A stretch of DNA of 37,318 nt from Methylobacteriaceae bacterium (GTDB lineage: Bacteria > Pseudomonadota > Alphaproteobacteria > Rhizobiales > Beijerinckiaceae). Below the pieces are notes generated by a model. It saw only the letters and a list, made by a program, of their open reading frames with translations, ran no database searches and was not told the DNA's origin. Below, piece after piece: positions 1-7,931 of the stretch. A program made the position numbers and the translations under genes. The stretch covers positions 1 to 37,318 of the forward strand of contig JAEULW010000304.1 in NCBI GenBank assembly GCA_016793505.1, in the 5' to 3' direction. Within the stretch, counting starts at the first letter, position 1; each line of letters opens with the position of its first letter.

Positions 1-1
1 C

Positions 2-55
2 CGCGCCGAACCGCTGCCCCCGCCCGGCGAACCGCCGACGGTTCCGACGCTGTGA
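2..55 (+). CDS. C-terminal tail of an upstream gene (partial)
   Basis: An open frame enters from the left edge and stops at TGA 53-55. It encodes 17 residues ending [15 protein letters not shown], a proline-rich tail. Too little is present to name the protein. The frame runs in the same direction as msrB and ends about 50 bases before its start, so the two could be co-transcribed. This could also be non-coding. Confidence 0.3.
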   Translation, partial: RAEPLPPPGEPPTVPTL

Positions 56-105
56 CCTTGCTCACGGCCCTCCGGCGCGCCATCTGGAGGCGCAGGAGCC
101 CAGCC

Positions 106-507
106 ATGACCGACAAGACCTTCCCCTTCGCGCTGTCAGACGCCGAATGGCGCGCCCGCCTCACCCCCGAGCAGTATGCGGTGATGCGCGGCCACGGCAC
201 CGAGCGGCCCGGCTCCTGCGCGCTGCTTGCCGAAAAGCGCGCCGGAACCTTCTCCTGCGCCGGCTGCGGCCAGACTTTGTTCGTCGCGAAGACCAAGTTC
301 GAAAGCGGCACCGGCTGGCCGAGCTTCACCGATCCTGTGGAAGGATCGATCGGCGTGACGACCGACCGCAGCCACGGCATGACGCGCACCGAGGTGCATT
401 GCGCCAGGTGCGGCGGCCATCTCGGCCACGTCTTCCCCGACGGCCCGCCGCCGACGGGCCTGCGCTACTGCATCAACGGCGTGGCGCTCGATTTCGAGCC
501 GGCGTAG
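106..507 (+). CDS. msrB: Peptide-methionine (R)-S-oxide reductase MsrB
   Basis: The 133-residue protein reduces methionine-R-sulfoxide in oxidised proteins and is a cytoplasmic repair enzyme. Two CxxC pairs (CAGC and CARC) form the structural zinc site. [10 protein letters not shown] is the substrate loop and RYCING carries the catalytic cysteine near the C-terminus. The loop has Gly-Thr-Gly where many MsrBs have a resolving cysteine, so regeneration probably relies on another cysteine or directly on thioredoxin. The ATG at 106 is preferred over an upstream GTG at 52 because it has a purine-rich site (CAGGAG) just upstream and gives the usual family N-terminus. The TAG stop at 505-507 lies inside the GTAG of the adjoining REP element. 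Confidence 0.95.
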   Translation: MTDKTFPFALSDAEWRARLTPEQYAVMRGHGTERPGSCALLAEKRAGTFSCAGCGQTLFVAKTKFESGTGWPSFTDPVEGSIGVTTDRSHGMTRTEVHCARCGGHLGHVFPDGPPPTGLRYCINGVALDFEPA

Positions 508-531
508 AGGGACCGCGAGCCTCCGGCTCGC
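504..531 (+). repeat. REP hairpin, left copy beside RAYT
   Basis: GTAG at 504-507 is followed seven bases later by the perfect hairpin GCGAGCC-TCC-GGCTCGC at 515-531. The same 17-mer occurs in inverse orientation at 1113-1129 beyond the transposase gene. A GTAG tetranucleotide plus an imperfect palindrome is the known layout of REP sequences recognised by RAYT transposases. Here the GTAG includes the msrB stop codon. Confidence 0.8.
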
Positions 532-533
532 CG

Positions 534-1097
534 TCAGTCAGCGCAACGTCGCCGCGCGGAAGAAAACGCAAACGCCTCCGCAGCGTCGACAAGACCCGCC
601 GAAACCGGATTGTTCTCGATGTAGGCGACGAGCGCGACGAGATCGGCTTCGTCACGCACGAAACGGTCGAAATAGTCCGGCGCCCAGACCGCGCCGGTCG
701 CTCCAGCCATGCCGTTCAGTCGCCGCGCAGAATACGTCTTCCAGCTCTTTATGGTGTCGCCCAGTCGGAAGCCCGTCCGCCACTGCGCCGCCACATGCGC
801 GTGATTGGGCATGACGCACCAGGCGACGAGATCGTAGCGCGCGCCGTCGAAGTGCAGCAGCGTGTCCTCGACAGCCTTCGCTGCGGCCTGCTTCGCGAAG
901 GGTCGCGTCCCTTGTCCGCCGTCCAGGGCGAGCGCCAGCGCGCGATTGCGAGCGGTCGAGTCGATCGGGAGCGAGGCGATCGTGGTCGCCGGCAGACTGT
1001 CGATCGCGCGCATGACGATGTGCTGCACGCAGCAGGGCGAGTCGAAATGCGGCAGGTAGCCGCGATTGCGCCAGCCCTTGTGCTCGCCTTTCGGCAT
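534..1097 (-). CDS. REP-associated tyrosine transposase (RAYT, IS200-like Y1 family)
   Basis: The 187-residue protein belongs to the single-domain HUH nucleases that bind and cut REP hairpins. The N-terminus GWRNRGYLPHFDSP is the typical RAYT opening. The metal-binding HxH is MPNHAHV (His99, His101). DYFDRFVRDE around Tyr142 is the best candidate for the catalytic tyrosine, and YIENNPVSAGL is the usual RAYT C-terminal motif. No frameshift is seen, so the gene looks intact. It is flanked by two inverted REP hairpins and sits as a cassette between msrB and the mutase gene. RAYTs are usually single-copy, domesticated and chromosomal. Assignment to the family is firm; activity is unknown. Confidence 0.9.
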   Translation of the reverse strand: MPKGEHKGWRNRGYLPHFDSPCCVQHIVMRAIDSLPATTIASLPIDSTARNRALALALDGGQGTRPFAKQAAAKAVEDTLLHFDGARYDLVAWCVMPNHAHVAAQWRTGFRLGDTIKSWKTYSARRLNGMAGATGAVWAPDYFDRFVRDEADLVALVAYIENNPVSAGLVDAAEAFAFSSARRRCAD

Positions 1098-1112
1098 GCC
1101 TTCGCGCCACTT

Positions 1113-1137
1113 GCGAGCCGGAGGCTCGCGTTCCTAC
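1113..1137 (-). repeat. REP hairpin, right copy beside RAYT
   Basis: Read on the minus strand this is GTAG-GAAC followed by GCGAGCC-TCC-GGCTCGC, identical over 17 bases to the left copy but inverted. The GTAG (1134-1137) overlaps the TAG stop codon of the methylmalonyl-CoA mutase gene (1134-1136). The RAYT start codon lies 15 bases away. Confidence 0.8.
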
Positions 1138-3293
1138 TCCGCCGCCGCGCTCTGCGTATAGCCGAGCCGCCGGTTCAGCTCCTCGATGAGCTTGGCCGCC
1201 GCCTCCGCGATCACCGTTCCGGGCGGGAAGATGGCGCTCGCGCCGGCCGCATACACCGCCTCGAAATCCTGCGGCGGGATGACGCCGCCGACGACGATCA
1301 TGATGTCGCCGCGCCCCTGGGCCTCGAGCGCCTTCTTCACCTCCGGCGCCAGCGTCAGATGCCCGGCGGCGAGCGAGGATACGCCGATGATGTGGACGTC
1401 GTTCTCCACCGCCTGCCGCGCCGCTTCCTCGGGCGTCGCGAACAGCGGCCCGATGTCGACGTCGAAGCCGAGATCGGCGAAGGCGCTGGCGATCACCTTC
1501 TGGCCGCGGTCGTGCCCGTCCTGTCCCACCTTGGCGACGAGGATGCGCGGGCGCCGGCCGTCCGCCTCCTCGAAGGCGGCGGTCATCGCCTGCACGCGGC
1601 GGATCAGCTCGTTGTTCATGCCCGCTTCCCGCTTGTAGACGCCGGAGATGGTGCGGATCTCGGCGCGATGCCGGCCGAAGACCTTCTCCAGCGCGTCGGA
1701 AATCTCGCCGACCGTCGCCTTGGCGCGCGCCGCGTCGATGGCGAGGGCCAGCAGATTGCCCTTGGCCCTCGCGCCTTCGGTGAGCGCGGTCAGCGCCGCC
1801 GCGACCGCCTGCGGATCGCGCTCGGCCTTCAGGCGCTTCAGCTTCTCGATCTGCTGCGCGCGCACCGCCGCGTTGTCGACCTTCAGCACGTCGATCGGCT
1901 TCTCGTTGTCAGGCCGATACTTGTTGACGCCGATCACCGACTGCGCGCCGGAGTCGATGCGCGCCTGCGTGCGCGCGGCGGCCTCCTCGATGCGCAGCTT
2001 CGGAATGCCGGCCTCGATCGCCTTGGCCATGCCGCCGAGCTTCTCGACCTCCTGAATGTGGTCCCACGCCTTCTGCGCGAGTTCCGCCGTGAGCCGCTCG
2101 ACATAGAAGGAGCCGCCCCACGGATCGATGATCCGCGTCGTGCCGCTCTCCTGTTGCAGGAACAGCTGCGTGTTGCGGGCGATGCGGGCGGAGAAGTCGG
2201 TCGGCAGCGCCAGCGCCTCGTCGAGCGCATTGGTGTGCAGCGACTGCGTATGCCCCTGCGTCGCCGCCATCGCCTCGATCTGCGTGCGGATGACGTTGTT
2301 GAACACGTCCTGCGCGGTGAGCGACCATCCGCTCGTCTGCGAATGGGTGCGCAGCGGCAGGCTCTTCTCGCTCTTCGGATCGAACTGCTTGACGAGCCGC
2401 GCCCAGAGCAGCCGCGCAGCGCGCAGCTTGGCCACCTCCATGAAGAAATTCATGCCGATCGCCCAGAAGAAGCTGAGCCGCGGCGCGAACCTGTCGATGT
2501 CGAGCCCGGCGGCGATGCCGGCGCGGATATACTCGACGCCGTCGGCCAGCGTGTAGGCGAGTTCGAGATCCTGCGTCGCGCCCGCCTCCTGCATGTGATA
2601 GCCGGAGATCGAGATCGAGTTGAATTTCGGCATGTTCTGCGAGGTGAAGCCGAAAATGTCCGAGATGATGCGCATCGAGGCCGCAGGCGGGTAGATGTAG
2701 GTGTTGCGCACCATGAATTCTTTGAGAATGTCGTTCTGGATCGTGCCGGACAGTTTTTCCGGCGGCACGCCCTGTTCCTCGGCGGCGACGATGTAGAGCG
2801 CCAGCACCGGCAGCACCGCGCCGTTCATCGTCATCGACACCGACATCTGGTCGAGCGGAATGCCCGAGAACAGCGTGCGCATGTCGTAGATGGAATCGAT
2901 GGCGACGCCCGCCATGCCGACGTCGCCGGAAACGCGCGGATGATCGGAATCATAGCCGCGATGCGTGGCCAGATCGAAGGCGACCGACAGCCCCTTCTGA
3001 CCCGCCGCCAGATTGCGCCGGTAGAAGGCGTTCGAGTCTTCAGCCGTCGAGAAGCCGGCGTACTGGCGCACCGTCCACGGCTGGTTGACATACATCGTCG
3101 GGTAGGGGCCGCGCAGGTAGGGCGCAACGCCCGGATAGGATCCGATCCAGTCGAGCCCGGCGAGATCGTCCGGCCCGTAGGCGCCCTTGACGGCGATGCC
3201 CTCCGGCGTCGTCCAGGCCTCGTCCGAGACGGCCGGCGCCGGCGTCGCGGCGGGGGCGAAGGGCGTTTGGGCGAAATTCGGCAGGCGGCTCAT
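1134..3293 (-). CDS. mutB: Methylmalonyl-CoA mutase, large (catalytic, B12-binding) subunit
   Basis: The 719-residue enzyme interconverts (R)-methylmalonyl-CoA and succinyl-CoA with adenosylcobalamin, the last step of propionyl-CoA assimilation. The N-terminal TIM barrel has [15 protein letters not shown], whose Tyr and Arg are typical of methylmalonyl- rather than isobutyryl-CoA mutases. The C-terminal cobalamin domain (about 585-719) has DGHDRG, carrying the lower-ligand histidine, then GVSSLAAGH and VVGGVIP. The start MSRLPNFAQ is chosen by homology; the open frame continues upstream without a better start. A small-subunit gene (mutA) lies 4.6 kb away and the MeaB chaperone at 22.3 kb, so a heterodimer is likely. 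The gene is downstream of, and co-directional with, lrp and the cupin gene. Other possible symbols are scpA, bhbA or mcmA. Confidence 0.96.
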   Translation of the reverse strand: MSRLPNFAQTPFAPAATPAPAVSDEAWTTPEGIAVKGAYGPDDLAGLDWIGSYPGVAPYLRGPYPTMYVNQPWTVRQYAGFSTAEDSNAFYRRNLAAGQKGLSVAFDLATHRGYDSDHPRVSGDVGMAGVAIDSIYDMRTLFSGIPLDQMSVSMTMNGAVLPVLALYIVAAEEQGVPPEKLSGTIQNDILKEFMVRNTYIYPPAASMRIISDIFGFTSQNMPKFNSISISGYHMQEAGATQDLELAYTLADGVEYIRAGIAAGLDIDRFAPRLSFFWAIGMNFFMEVAKLRAARLLWARLVKQFDPKSEKSLPLRTHSQTSGWSLTAQDVFNNVIRTQIEAMAATQGHTQSLHTNALDEALALPTDFSARIARNTQLFLQQESGTTRIIDPWGGSFYVERLTAELAQKAWDHIQEVEKLGGMAKAIEAGIPKLRIEEAAARTQARIDSGAQSVIGVNKYRPDNEKPIDVLKVDNAAVRAQQIEKLKRLKAERDPQAVAAALTALTEGARAKGNLLALAIDAARAKATVGEISDALEKVFGRHRAEIRTISGVYKREAGMNNELIRRVQAMTAAFEEADGRRPRILVAKVGQDGHDRGQKVIASAFADLGFDVDIGPLFATPEEAARQAVENDVHIIGVSSLAAGHLTLAPEVKKALEAQGRGDIMIVVGGVIPPQDFEAVYAAGASAIFPPGTVIAEAAAKLIEELNRRLGYTQSAAAE

Positions 3294-3324
3294 CGCGCGA
3301 TCCCGGATGGTCGGTGACGCTTCG

Positions 3325-3353
3325 ACTATACGCCTTGCTGCGTTGCGGCGCCA
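3325..3353 (-). promoter_or_regulatory. Possible promoter for the mutase gene
   Basis: The minus strand has TATAGT (3325-3330), 17 bases downstream of a weak TGGCGC (3348-3353), ending about 30 bases before the mutB start. The -10 is good and the -35 poor. It lies in the only sizeable gap (98 bases) of the lrp-cupin-mutB row. Confidence 0.3.
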
Positions 3354-3391
3354 TCGGCCCTTCGGCGAGACCGGGCGTGGCCGGCGCGCCG

Positions 3392-3760
3392 CTACTCCAG
3401 ATCGAACTGCACGATGCGCGGCGCGATGTGGATGTCGATCGTCTCCAGCGGTCCGGGCCCGAGATTGACGAATTTGTGCGGAACGCCCGCCGGGCCGAAC
3501 ACAACCTGTCCCTCGCCCGCCTCGAAGCGCCGGTCGCCGACGGTGAAGCGCGCATGGCCGCGGCGCAGGATGAAGATCTCGTCGTAAGGGTGATGATGCA
3601 GCTTCGGCCCGGCGCCGATCTCGTCGGTGGAATAGAAGATCACCGAGGTCTGCGCGCCGAAGACGTCGCCGTCGAAACGTCCGCGCCACAGGTCGCCGGT
3701 CTCGTGGCCGGGGCGCGACCAGTCGGCGCGATCGAGCACATGTCTGACGTCTTCGCTCAC
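3392..3760 (-). CDS. Small single-domain cupin protein
   Basis: This 122-residue protein is one cupin beta-barrel. [16 protein letters not shown] matches cupin motif 1 (metal ligands His-x-His and Glu), and [13 protein letters not shown] matches motif 2 with its histidine. No extra catalytic domain is present, so the substrate cannot be named. Such proteins serve as small dioxygenases, isomerases or sensors. The start is a GTG at 3760, supported by AGGGAG ten bases upstream. It begins 10 bases after the lrp stop and lies 98 bases before mutB on the same strand, suggesting an lrp-cupin-mutB transcript. A link to mutase metabolism is inference only. Confidence 0.85.
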   Translation of the reverse strand: MSEDVRHVLDRADWSRPGHETGDLWRGRFDGDVFGAQTSVIFYSTDEIGAGPKLHHHPYDEIFILRRGHARFTVGDRRFEAGEGQVVFGPAGVPHKFVNLGPGPLETIDIHIAPRIVQFDLE

Positions 3761-3770
3761 CGCTCGCTCC

Positions 3771-4211
3771 CTACCTCTCGCGCACGCTCGACAGCACGAA
3801 CATGCTGCGCGTCGCCGCCACGCCCGGCGCAGTCTGCACCTGTTCGAGCATGATCGCCGAATAATGCGGCATGTCGCGGGCCACGAGTTCGATCATGACG
3901 TCGAACTCGCCCGACAGGATCCACGCGCCGACGACGCCCTCGCGCGTCGCCAGCGCCCGCGTCACGTCGATCGCCGGCGTCGTCGGCTGGCGCTGCACGG
4001 CGACGAAGGCGCGCAGCCCCGCCCCGATCGCCGCAGGCGCGACGCGGGCGTGGTAACCGAGCAGCACGCCGTCGGCCTCGAGCCTCCGCACCCGGCGGGA
4101 AATGGCGGAATGCGACAGCGGCACCAGCGTCGCCAGCTCGAGATTGCTGAGCCGCGCATTCTCGCGCAGCGCGGCGATGATCTGCCGGTCGAGATCGTCG
4201 AGCTCGGGCAT
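3771..4211 (-). CDS. Lrp/AsnC-family transcriptional regulator
   Basis: The 146-residue protein has an N-terminal winged helix-turn-helix (about 5-60, LSNLELATLVPLSHSAISRRV) and a C-terminal RAM/AsnC ligand-binding domain (about 65-140, with GAWILSGEFDVMIELVA). The family forms dimers to octamers that sense amino acids and wrap DNA. It is transcribed divergently from a cystathionine gamma-synthase/methionine gamma-lyase family gene, the same layout as mdeR-mdeA of Pseudomonas. Control of that neighbour and of itself is therefore likely. The effector could be methionine or another sulfur amino acid, but this is inferred from context. Confidence 0.93.
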   Translation of the reverse strand: MPELDDLDRQIIAALRENARLSNLELATLVPLSHSAISRRVRRLEADGVLLGYHARVAPAAIGAGLRAFVAVQRQPTTPAIDVTRALATREGVVGAWILSGEFDVMIELVARDMPHYSAIMLEQVQTAPGVAATRSMFVLSSVRER

Positions 4212-4374
4212 TGCAAACCCTTTGCGGCGGGACCCTCTGGGATGCGCCGCCTAGCGCATGAACTGTGCGCAAGAGTGGCATGATACGCAAACACTATGAA
4301 ACTGGATGGAGTTTTCAATAACAAATTGCGCAAGAAGCGAATTTTCGACACACTGCGCGCAGCAGGAGGCCGGC
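4212..4374. promoter_or_regulatory. Divergent control region between Lrp regulator and PLP enzyme
   Basis: This 163-base spacer is clearly more AT-rich than its surroundings. TGCGCAAGA occurs twice in direct orientation (4266-4274 and 4327-4335), 61 bases apart, close to six helical turns. The second copy sits in the palindrome TTGCGCAA (4326-4333). A third related palindrome, CTGCGCGCAG, lies at 4353-4362 beside the ribosome-binding site. Phased half-sites are typical of Lrp binding. Promoter boxes are not clear enough to place. Confidence 0.55.
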
Positions 4375-5649
4375 ATGTCCAAGGACTATCGCGAGACCCA
4401 TCTCGGCAAGCATCGGCTGCACGACGAGACGCTGATGCTCGGTTACGGCTACGATCCGGCGCTGTCGGAAGGCTCGGTCAAGCAGCCGGTTTTCCTCACC
4501 TCCACCTTCTGCTTTCCCAATGCCGAGGCCGGCCGCGAATTCTTCGACGTCGTCAGCGGCCGCTCGAAGACGGCGCGCAATGACGCCGACGGCGGCCTCG
4601 TCTATTCGCGCTTCAATCATCCCAACGCGCAGATCGTCGAGGAGCGTCTGGCGGTGTTCGAGAAGGCGGAGGCCGGCGCCGTCTTCTCCTCCGGCATGGC
4701 GGCGATCTCGACCGCGGTGCTGGCGCATTGCGCGCCGGGCGACGTCATCCTGTTCAGCCAGCCGCTCTATGGCGGCACGGATTCGCTGTTCAGGAAAGTG
4801 CTGAGCCGCTTCGGCGTCTCCGTCATGCCGCTGAAGGACGCGACCGACGCCGCCGCGATGCGCGCCGATGCGGACGCCGCCCGCGCCAAAGGCCGCGTCG
4901 CGATGATCTTTCTCGAAACGCCGTCGAACCCGCTCGCGAGCCTCGCCGACATCGGCCTCGCCGCCGACATCGCCAAAGAGATCGGCGCGGCGCAGGGCCA
5001 TCGCCCGCTGGTCGCCGTCGACAACACGCTGCTCGGCCCGGTCTTCCAGAGCGCGGTGGCGAACGGCGCCGATCTGTCGCTCTATTCGCTGACCAAATAT
5101 GTCGGCGGCCACAGCGATCTCGTCGCCGGCGCGGCGCTCGGCGCCCGCGCCGTGGTGACGCCGATCCGCATGTTGCGCGCCCTGCTCGGCGGCAATCTCG
5201 ATCCCAATTCCTGCTGGATGCTGGCGCGCTCGCTCGAAACCGTCGCGCTGCGCATGGGCAAGGCGGCCGAAAACGCGGTGAAGATCGCCGACTTCCTCGC
5301 TGCGCATCCAAAGGTGAAGGCCGTCCATTTCCCGACCCTCGCGAAGCCGGGCGGAGCGCAGGCGCGCATCTTCGCGCGGCAATGCACGGGCGCGGGCTCG
5401 CTGATGTCCTTCGACGTCGGCGATCGCGTGAGCGCCTTCCGCGTGCTCGACCGGCTGAAGATCGTCAAGCTCGCCGTCAGCCTCGGCGGCACCGAGTCGC
5501 TCGTCTGCCATCCCGCGACGACGGTGCATTCGGGCGTCGCCGAGGCCGAGCGCCTCGCCATCGGCGTCACCGAAGGCCTGATCCGCCTGTCCGTCGGCAT
5601 CGAGCATGTCGATGATCTGCTCGAGGATTTCCGCCAGGCGCTGGCCTAG
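4375..5649 (+). CDS. Cys/Met-metabolism PLP enzyme (cystathionine gamma-synthase / methionine gamma-lyase family)
   Basis: The 424-residue fold-type I PLP enzyme carries the Schiff-base lysine in SLYSLTKYVGGHSD. YSRFNHPN and SSGMAAI form the cofactor site, and SLGGTESLVCHPATTVHS is the C-terminal family signature. The start at 4375 has AGCAGGAGG seven bases upstream; an earlier in-frame ATG at 4306 lies in the control region. Methionine gamma-lyases have LYGC with a key cysteine, while this protein reads LYGGTDSLF, so true methionine gamma-lyase activity is doubtful. The known family reactions are gamma- or beta-elimination or replacement on cysteine, cystathionine, homocysteine or O-acylhomoserine. 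It is divergent from the Lrp regulator, which probably controls it. Confidence 0.9.
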   Translation: MSKDYRETHLGKHRLHDETLMLGYGYDPALSEGSVKQPVFLTSTFCFPNAEAGREFFDVVSGRSKTARNDADGGLVYSRFNHPNAQIVEERLAVFEKAEAGAVFSSGMAAISTAVLAHCAPGDVILFSQPLYGGTDSLFRKVLSRFGVSVMPLKDATDAAAMRADADAARAKGRVAMIFLETPSNPLASLADIGLAADIAKEIGAAQGHRPLVAVDNTLLGPVFQSAVANGADLSLYSLTKYVGGHSDLVAGAALGARAVVTPIRMLRALLGGNLDPNSCWMLARSLETVALRMGKAAENAVKIADFLAAHPKVKAVHFPTLAKPGGAQARIFARQCTGAGSLMSFDVGDRVSAFRVLDRLKIVKLAVSLGGTESLVCHPATTVHSGVAEAERLAIGVTEGLIRLSVGIEHVDDLLEDFRQALA

Positions 5650-5656
5650 GGCCGCT

Positions 5657-5699
5657 CTGTCGTTCCCGGCCGGGCGAAGCGAGGGGAAGGGAATCCGCC
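5657..5699 (+). repeat. Dispersed intergenic repeat, copy 1
   Basis: This 43-base stretch begins CTGTCGTTCCC and ends GGGAATCCGCC. It matches, with a few differences, the reverse complement of 17092-17133, another intergenic spot. The rest of the 228-base gap to the next gene (5700-5877) has GC-rich sequence with no recognisable gene or site until the ribosome-binding site GGGGAGA before 5878. Confidence 0.6.
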
Positions 5700-5877
5700 C
5701 CGAGCTTCGCCTGTGCGCGGGCGCCCGGATCCCGTCGCGCAGCCTCGCCGCCGCCGCAGACGTCGAAGGCGAAAACCCTCTTTTCCGCCGCAAAGCCGCC
5801 GGCGTGCCGCCGCGACACGCTCGCGCGGCCGCCGTTTTCCACAGGGAGCATCTGTGCGTTCTCACGGGGAGACGCCC

Positions 5878-6990
5878 ATGTTCCGTTCCGGTTTTCGCGC
5901 GGCGCTGCTCGCCGCCGTCGCTTCGCTCGGCCTCGCGCACGCGGCGCAGGCCCGGCCCGTCGTCGAGGTCGCCTTCGTGCTCGACACGACCGGCTCGATG
6001 GCCAATCTGATCGAAGGCGCCAAACGCAAGATCTGGTCGATCGCCACGACGATTCTCGACGCCAATCCCGACGCCGAACTGCGCATGGCGCTCATCGCCT
6101 ATCGCGACATCGGCGACGAATATGTGACGAAGGTGTTTCCGCTGACGACCGACATTCAGGAGATCTACGCGCGCCTTCTCGCGCTGCGCGCGCAGGGCGG
6201 CGGCGACTGGCCGGAATCGGTCAACGAGGCGCTCGACAAGGCCGTCACCGGCCTTTCCTGGTCGCAGGAGGCGCGCGACGATCGCATCGTCTTCCTCGTC
6301 GGCGACGCGCCGCCGCACATGGATTACAAGCAGGATCGCAAATATCCCGCCATCGTCGCCGACGCGCGGGCCCGCGCCATCGTCGTCAACGCGGTTCAGG
6401 CAGGCGCGGCGCGCGACACCGAACGCGTCTGGCGCGAGATCGCCCAGCGCGGCGGCGGCCGCTACATCCCGATCCCGCAGGATGGCGGCGAGATTGTCGT
6501 CATCGAGACGCCCTATGACGAGGAGATCGTCATCCTGCAGAAGCGCATCAACGAGACGATCATCCCCTATGGCGATCATTCGCGTCAGGACGCGGTGCGC
6601 AAGAAGGCCGATCAGATCAAGGCCGCCTCGCCCTCCACGGCGTCGGACCTCGCCGGCTACATGTCGCGCGCCGGCAAGGGCCGCGAGGCGGTGACCGGCG
6701 AAGGCGATCTCGTCGCCGACGTGACGCAGGGACGGCGCAAGCTCGAGAGCGTGCCCGTCGACCAGCTGCCGGCGCCGATGCAGTCGCTCGATGCGCAGGC
6801 GCGCCGCGCCTATCTCGACAGGCGCGAGGCCGAACGCGCCGAACTGTCGAAGAAGATGGCCGAGCTCGTGGCGCGCCGCGACGCCTTCACGCGTGAAAAG
6901 CGCGAGGCGATGCTGCGCGCCCCCGGCGCCCGCAAGGATTCCTTCGACGCGACCGTGAGCGAGACCCTGCGCGCCCAGATCCGCAGATGA
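5878..6990 (+). CDS. Secreted von Willebrand factor A domain protein
   Basis: The 370-residue protein starts with a signal peptide (hydrophobic core about 8-20, probable cleavage after AQA at 25). A VWA domain of about 200 residues begins immediately: the metal-ion adhesion site is DTTGSM (Asp36, Thr38, Ser40), a DxTxS variant of DxSxS. The acidic loop GDAPPHMD follows later. The C-terminal third is charged and helical, likely coiled coil (RRAYLDRREAERAELSKKM). It should act in the periplasm, binding a partner in a metal-dependent way. The start has GGGGAGA six bases upstream. The stop overlaps the next gene as ATGA, so it is translated together with the DUF817 membrane protein. The specific role is unknown. 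Confidence 0.88.
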   Translation: MFRSGFRAALLAAVASLGLAHAAQARPVVEVAFVLDTTGSMANLIEGAKRKIWSIATTILDANPDAELRMALIAYRDIGDEYVTKVFPLTTDIQEIYARLLALRAQGGGDWPESVNEALDKAVTGLSWSQEARDDRIVFLVGDAPPHMDYKQDRKYPAIVADARARAIVVNAVQAGAARDTERVWREIAQRGGGRYIPIPQDGGEIVVIETPYDEEIVILQKRINETIIPYGDHSRQDAVRKKADQIKAASPSTASDLAGYMSRAGKGREAVTGEGDLVADVTQGRRKLESVPVDQLPAPMQSLDAQARRAYLDRREAERAELSKKMAELVARRDAFTREKREAMLRAPGARKDSFDATVSETLRAQIRR

Positions 6991-7931
6991 GCGGACGCGG
7001 GCCCGGCGCTCCGGGCGCCGACAGCGCGGCCGCCCTCTGGCGACCGCTGCGCGGCTTCATCGCCCGCGAGCGGGCGCTCGGCCGCCGCGCCGGGCGCACG
7101 CGCGCCGGCGCGCTCGCCTACGAGCTTCTGCGCTTCGGCGTCAAGATGGCCTGGGCCTGCCTTTTCGGCGCGATCATGCTGGCGCTGATCCTCGCCACAG
7201 CCTGGCTGTATCCGAAGGGCGCCGCGCTGACGCGCTATGATTTTCTCACGCTCTCGGCGATCGCCGTGCAGATCGCCATGCTGCGCTTCGGCCTCGAGAC
7301 ATGGGAGGAGGCCAGGGTCATCGCGCTGTTCCATGTCGTCGGCACGGCGATGGAGATCTTCAAGACGCAGGCCGGCTCGTGGATCTATCCCGAGCCGGCG
7401 CTGCTGCGCATCGCCGGCGTGCCGCTGTTCACCGGCTTCATGTATGCCTCCGTCGGCAGCTTCATCGCCCGCGTCTGGCGCTTGTGCGATTTCCGCTTCG
7501 ATCGGCATCCGCCGATGGGCGTCGTGATCGCCCTGGCGGTCGCGATCTACGTCAACTTCTTCGCCCATCACTTCGTCGCCGACATCCGCCTCGCGCTGTT
7601 CGCGGCGACGGCTCTGGTCTTCGCCCGCACGGTGATCTGGTTCAAGGTCTGGCGCGTCCACCGGCCGATGCCGCTGCTCGCCGCCTGCTTTCTGACCTCG
7701 CTCTTCATCTGGATCGCCGAGAATGTCGGCACGCTGACGAAGACCTGGCTCTATCCGCATCAGGTTCAGGCCTGGTCTATGGTCGGCCTCGGCAAGCTCG
7801 GCGCCTGGTTCCTGCTGCTCGTCATCAGCTACGCGATGGTCGCCGCGGTGGCGCGCCCGCAGCCGCGCGCTCAGGCGCGGGCGAGCGCCGTCTCGAGCGT
7901 CGCCAGCGCGTCGGCGCCGGCGAAGACGTAG
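6987..7931 (+). CDS. DUF817 family integral membrane protein
   Basis: The 314-residue protein has about seven to eight membrane helices. It shows strong DUF817 (YoaT-like) motifs: WEEARVIALFHVVGTAMEIF, GSWIYPEPAL, GFMYASVGSFIARVWR and YVNFFAHHFVADIR. The function of DUF817 is not established. It starts inside the stop codon of the VWA gene (ATGA at 6987-6990), indicating translational coupling and perhaps a shared envelope task. Its last 61 bases overlap the 3' end of the convergent mutA gene, an unusually long convergent overlap. That tail (ARASAVSSVASASAPAKT) is low complexity and is probably an extension. Confidence 0.88.
   Translation: MSGRGPGAPGADSAAALWRPLRGFIARERALGRRAGRTRAGALAYELLRFGVKMAWACLFGAIMLALILATAWLYPKGAALTRYDFLTLSAIAVQIAMLRFGLETWEEARVIALFHVVGTAMEIFKTQAGSWIYPEPALLRIAGVPLFTGFMYASVGSFIARVWRLCDFRFDRHPPMGVVIALAVAIYVNFFAHHFVADIRLALFAATALVFARTVIWFKVWRVHRPMPLLAACFLTSLFIWIAENVGTLTKTWLYPHQVQAWSMVGLGKLGAWFLLLVISYAMVAAVARPQPRAQARASAVSSVASASAPAKT

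Noticed and set aside
147-3317. Very long open frame on the plus strand (more than 1000 codons) covering msrB, RAYT and the mutase gene
   Set aside because: It is an antisense or shifted shadow of clearly recognisable genes, caused by high third-position GC; the product is Arg/Asp/His-rich low-complexity sequence.
4306-4374. Upstream in-frame start giving a longer PLP enzyme
   Set aside because: The extra 23 residues lie in the AT-rich control region, lack family similarity, and the ATG at 4375 has a strong ribosome-binding site.
4315-6579. 754-codon minus-strand open frame opposite the PLP enzyme and VWA genes
   Set aside because: It is antisense to two well-supported genes, with no motif and typical high-GC shadow composition.
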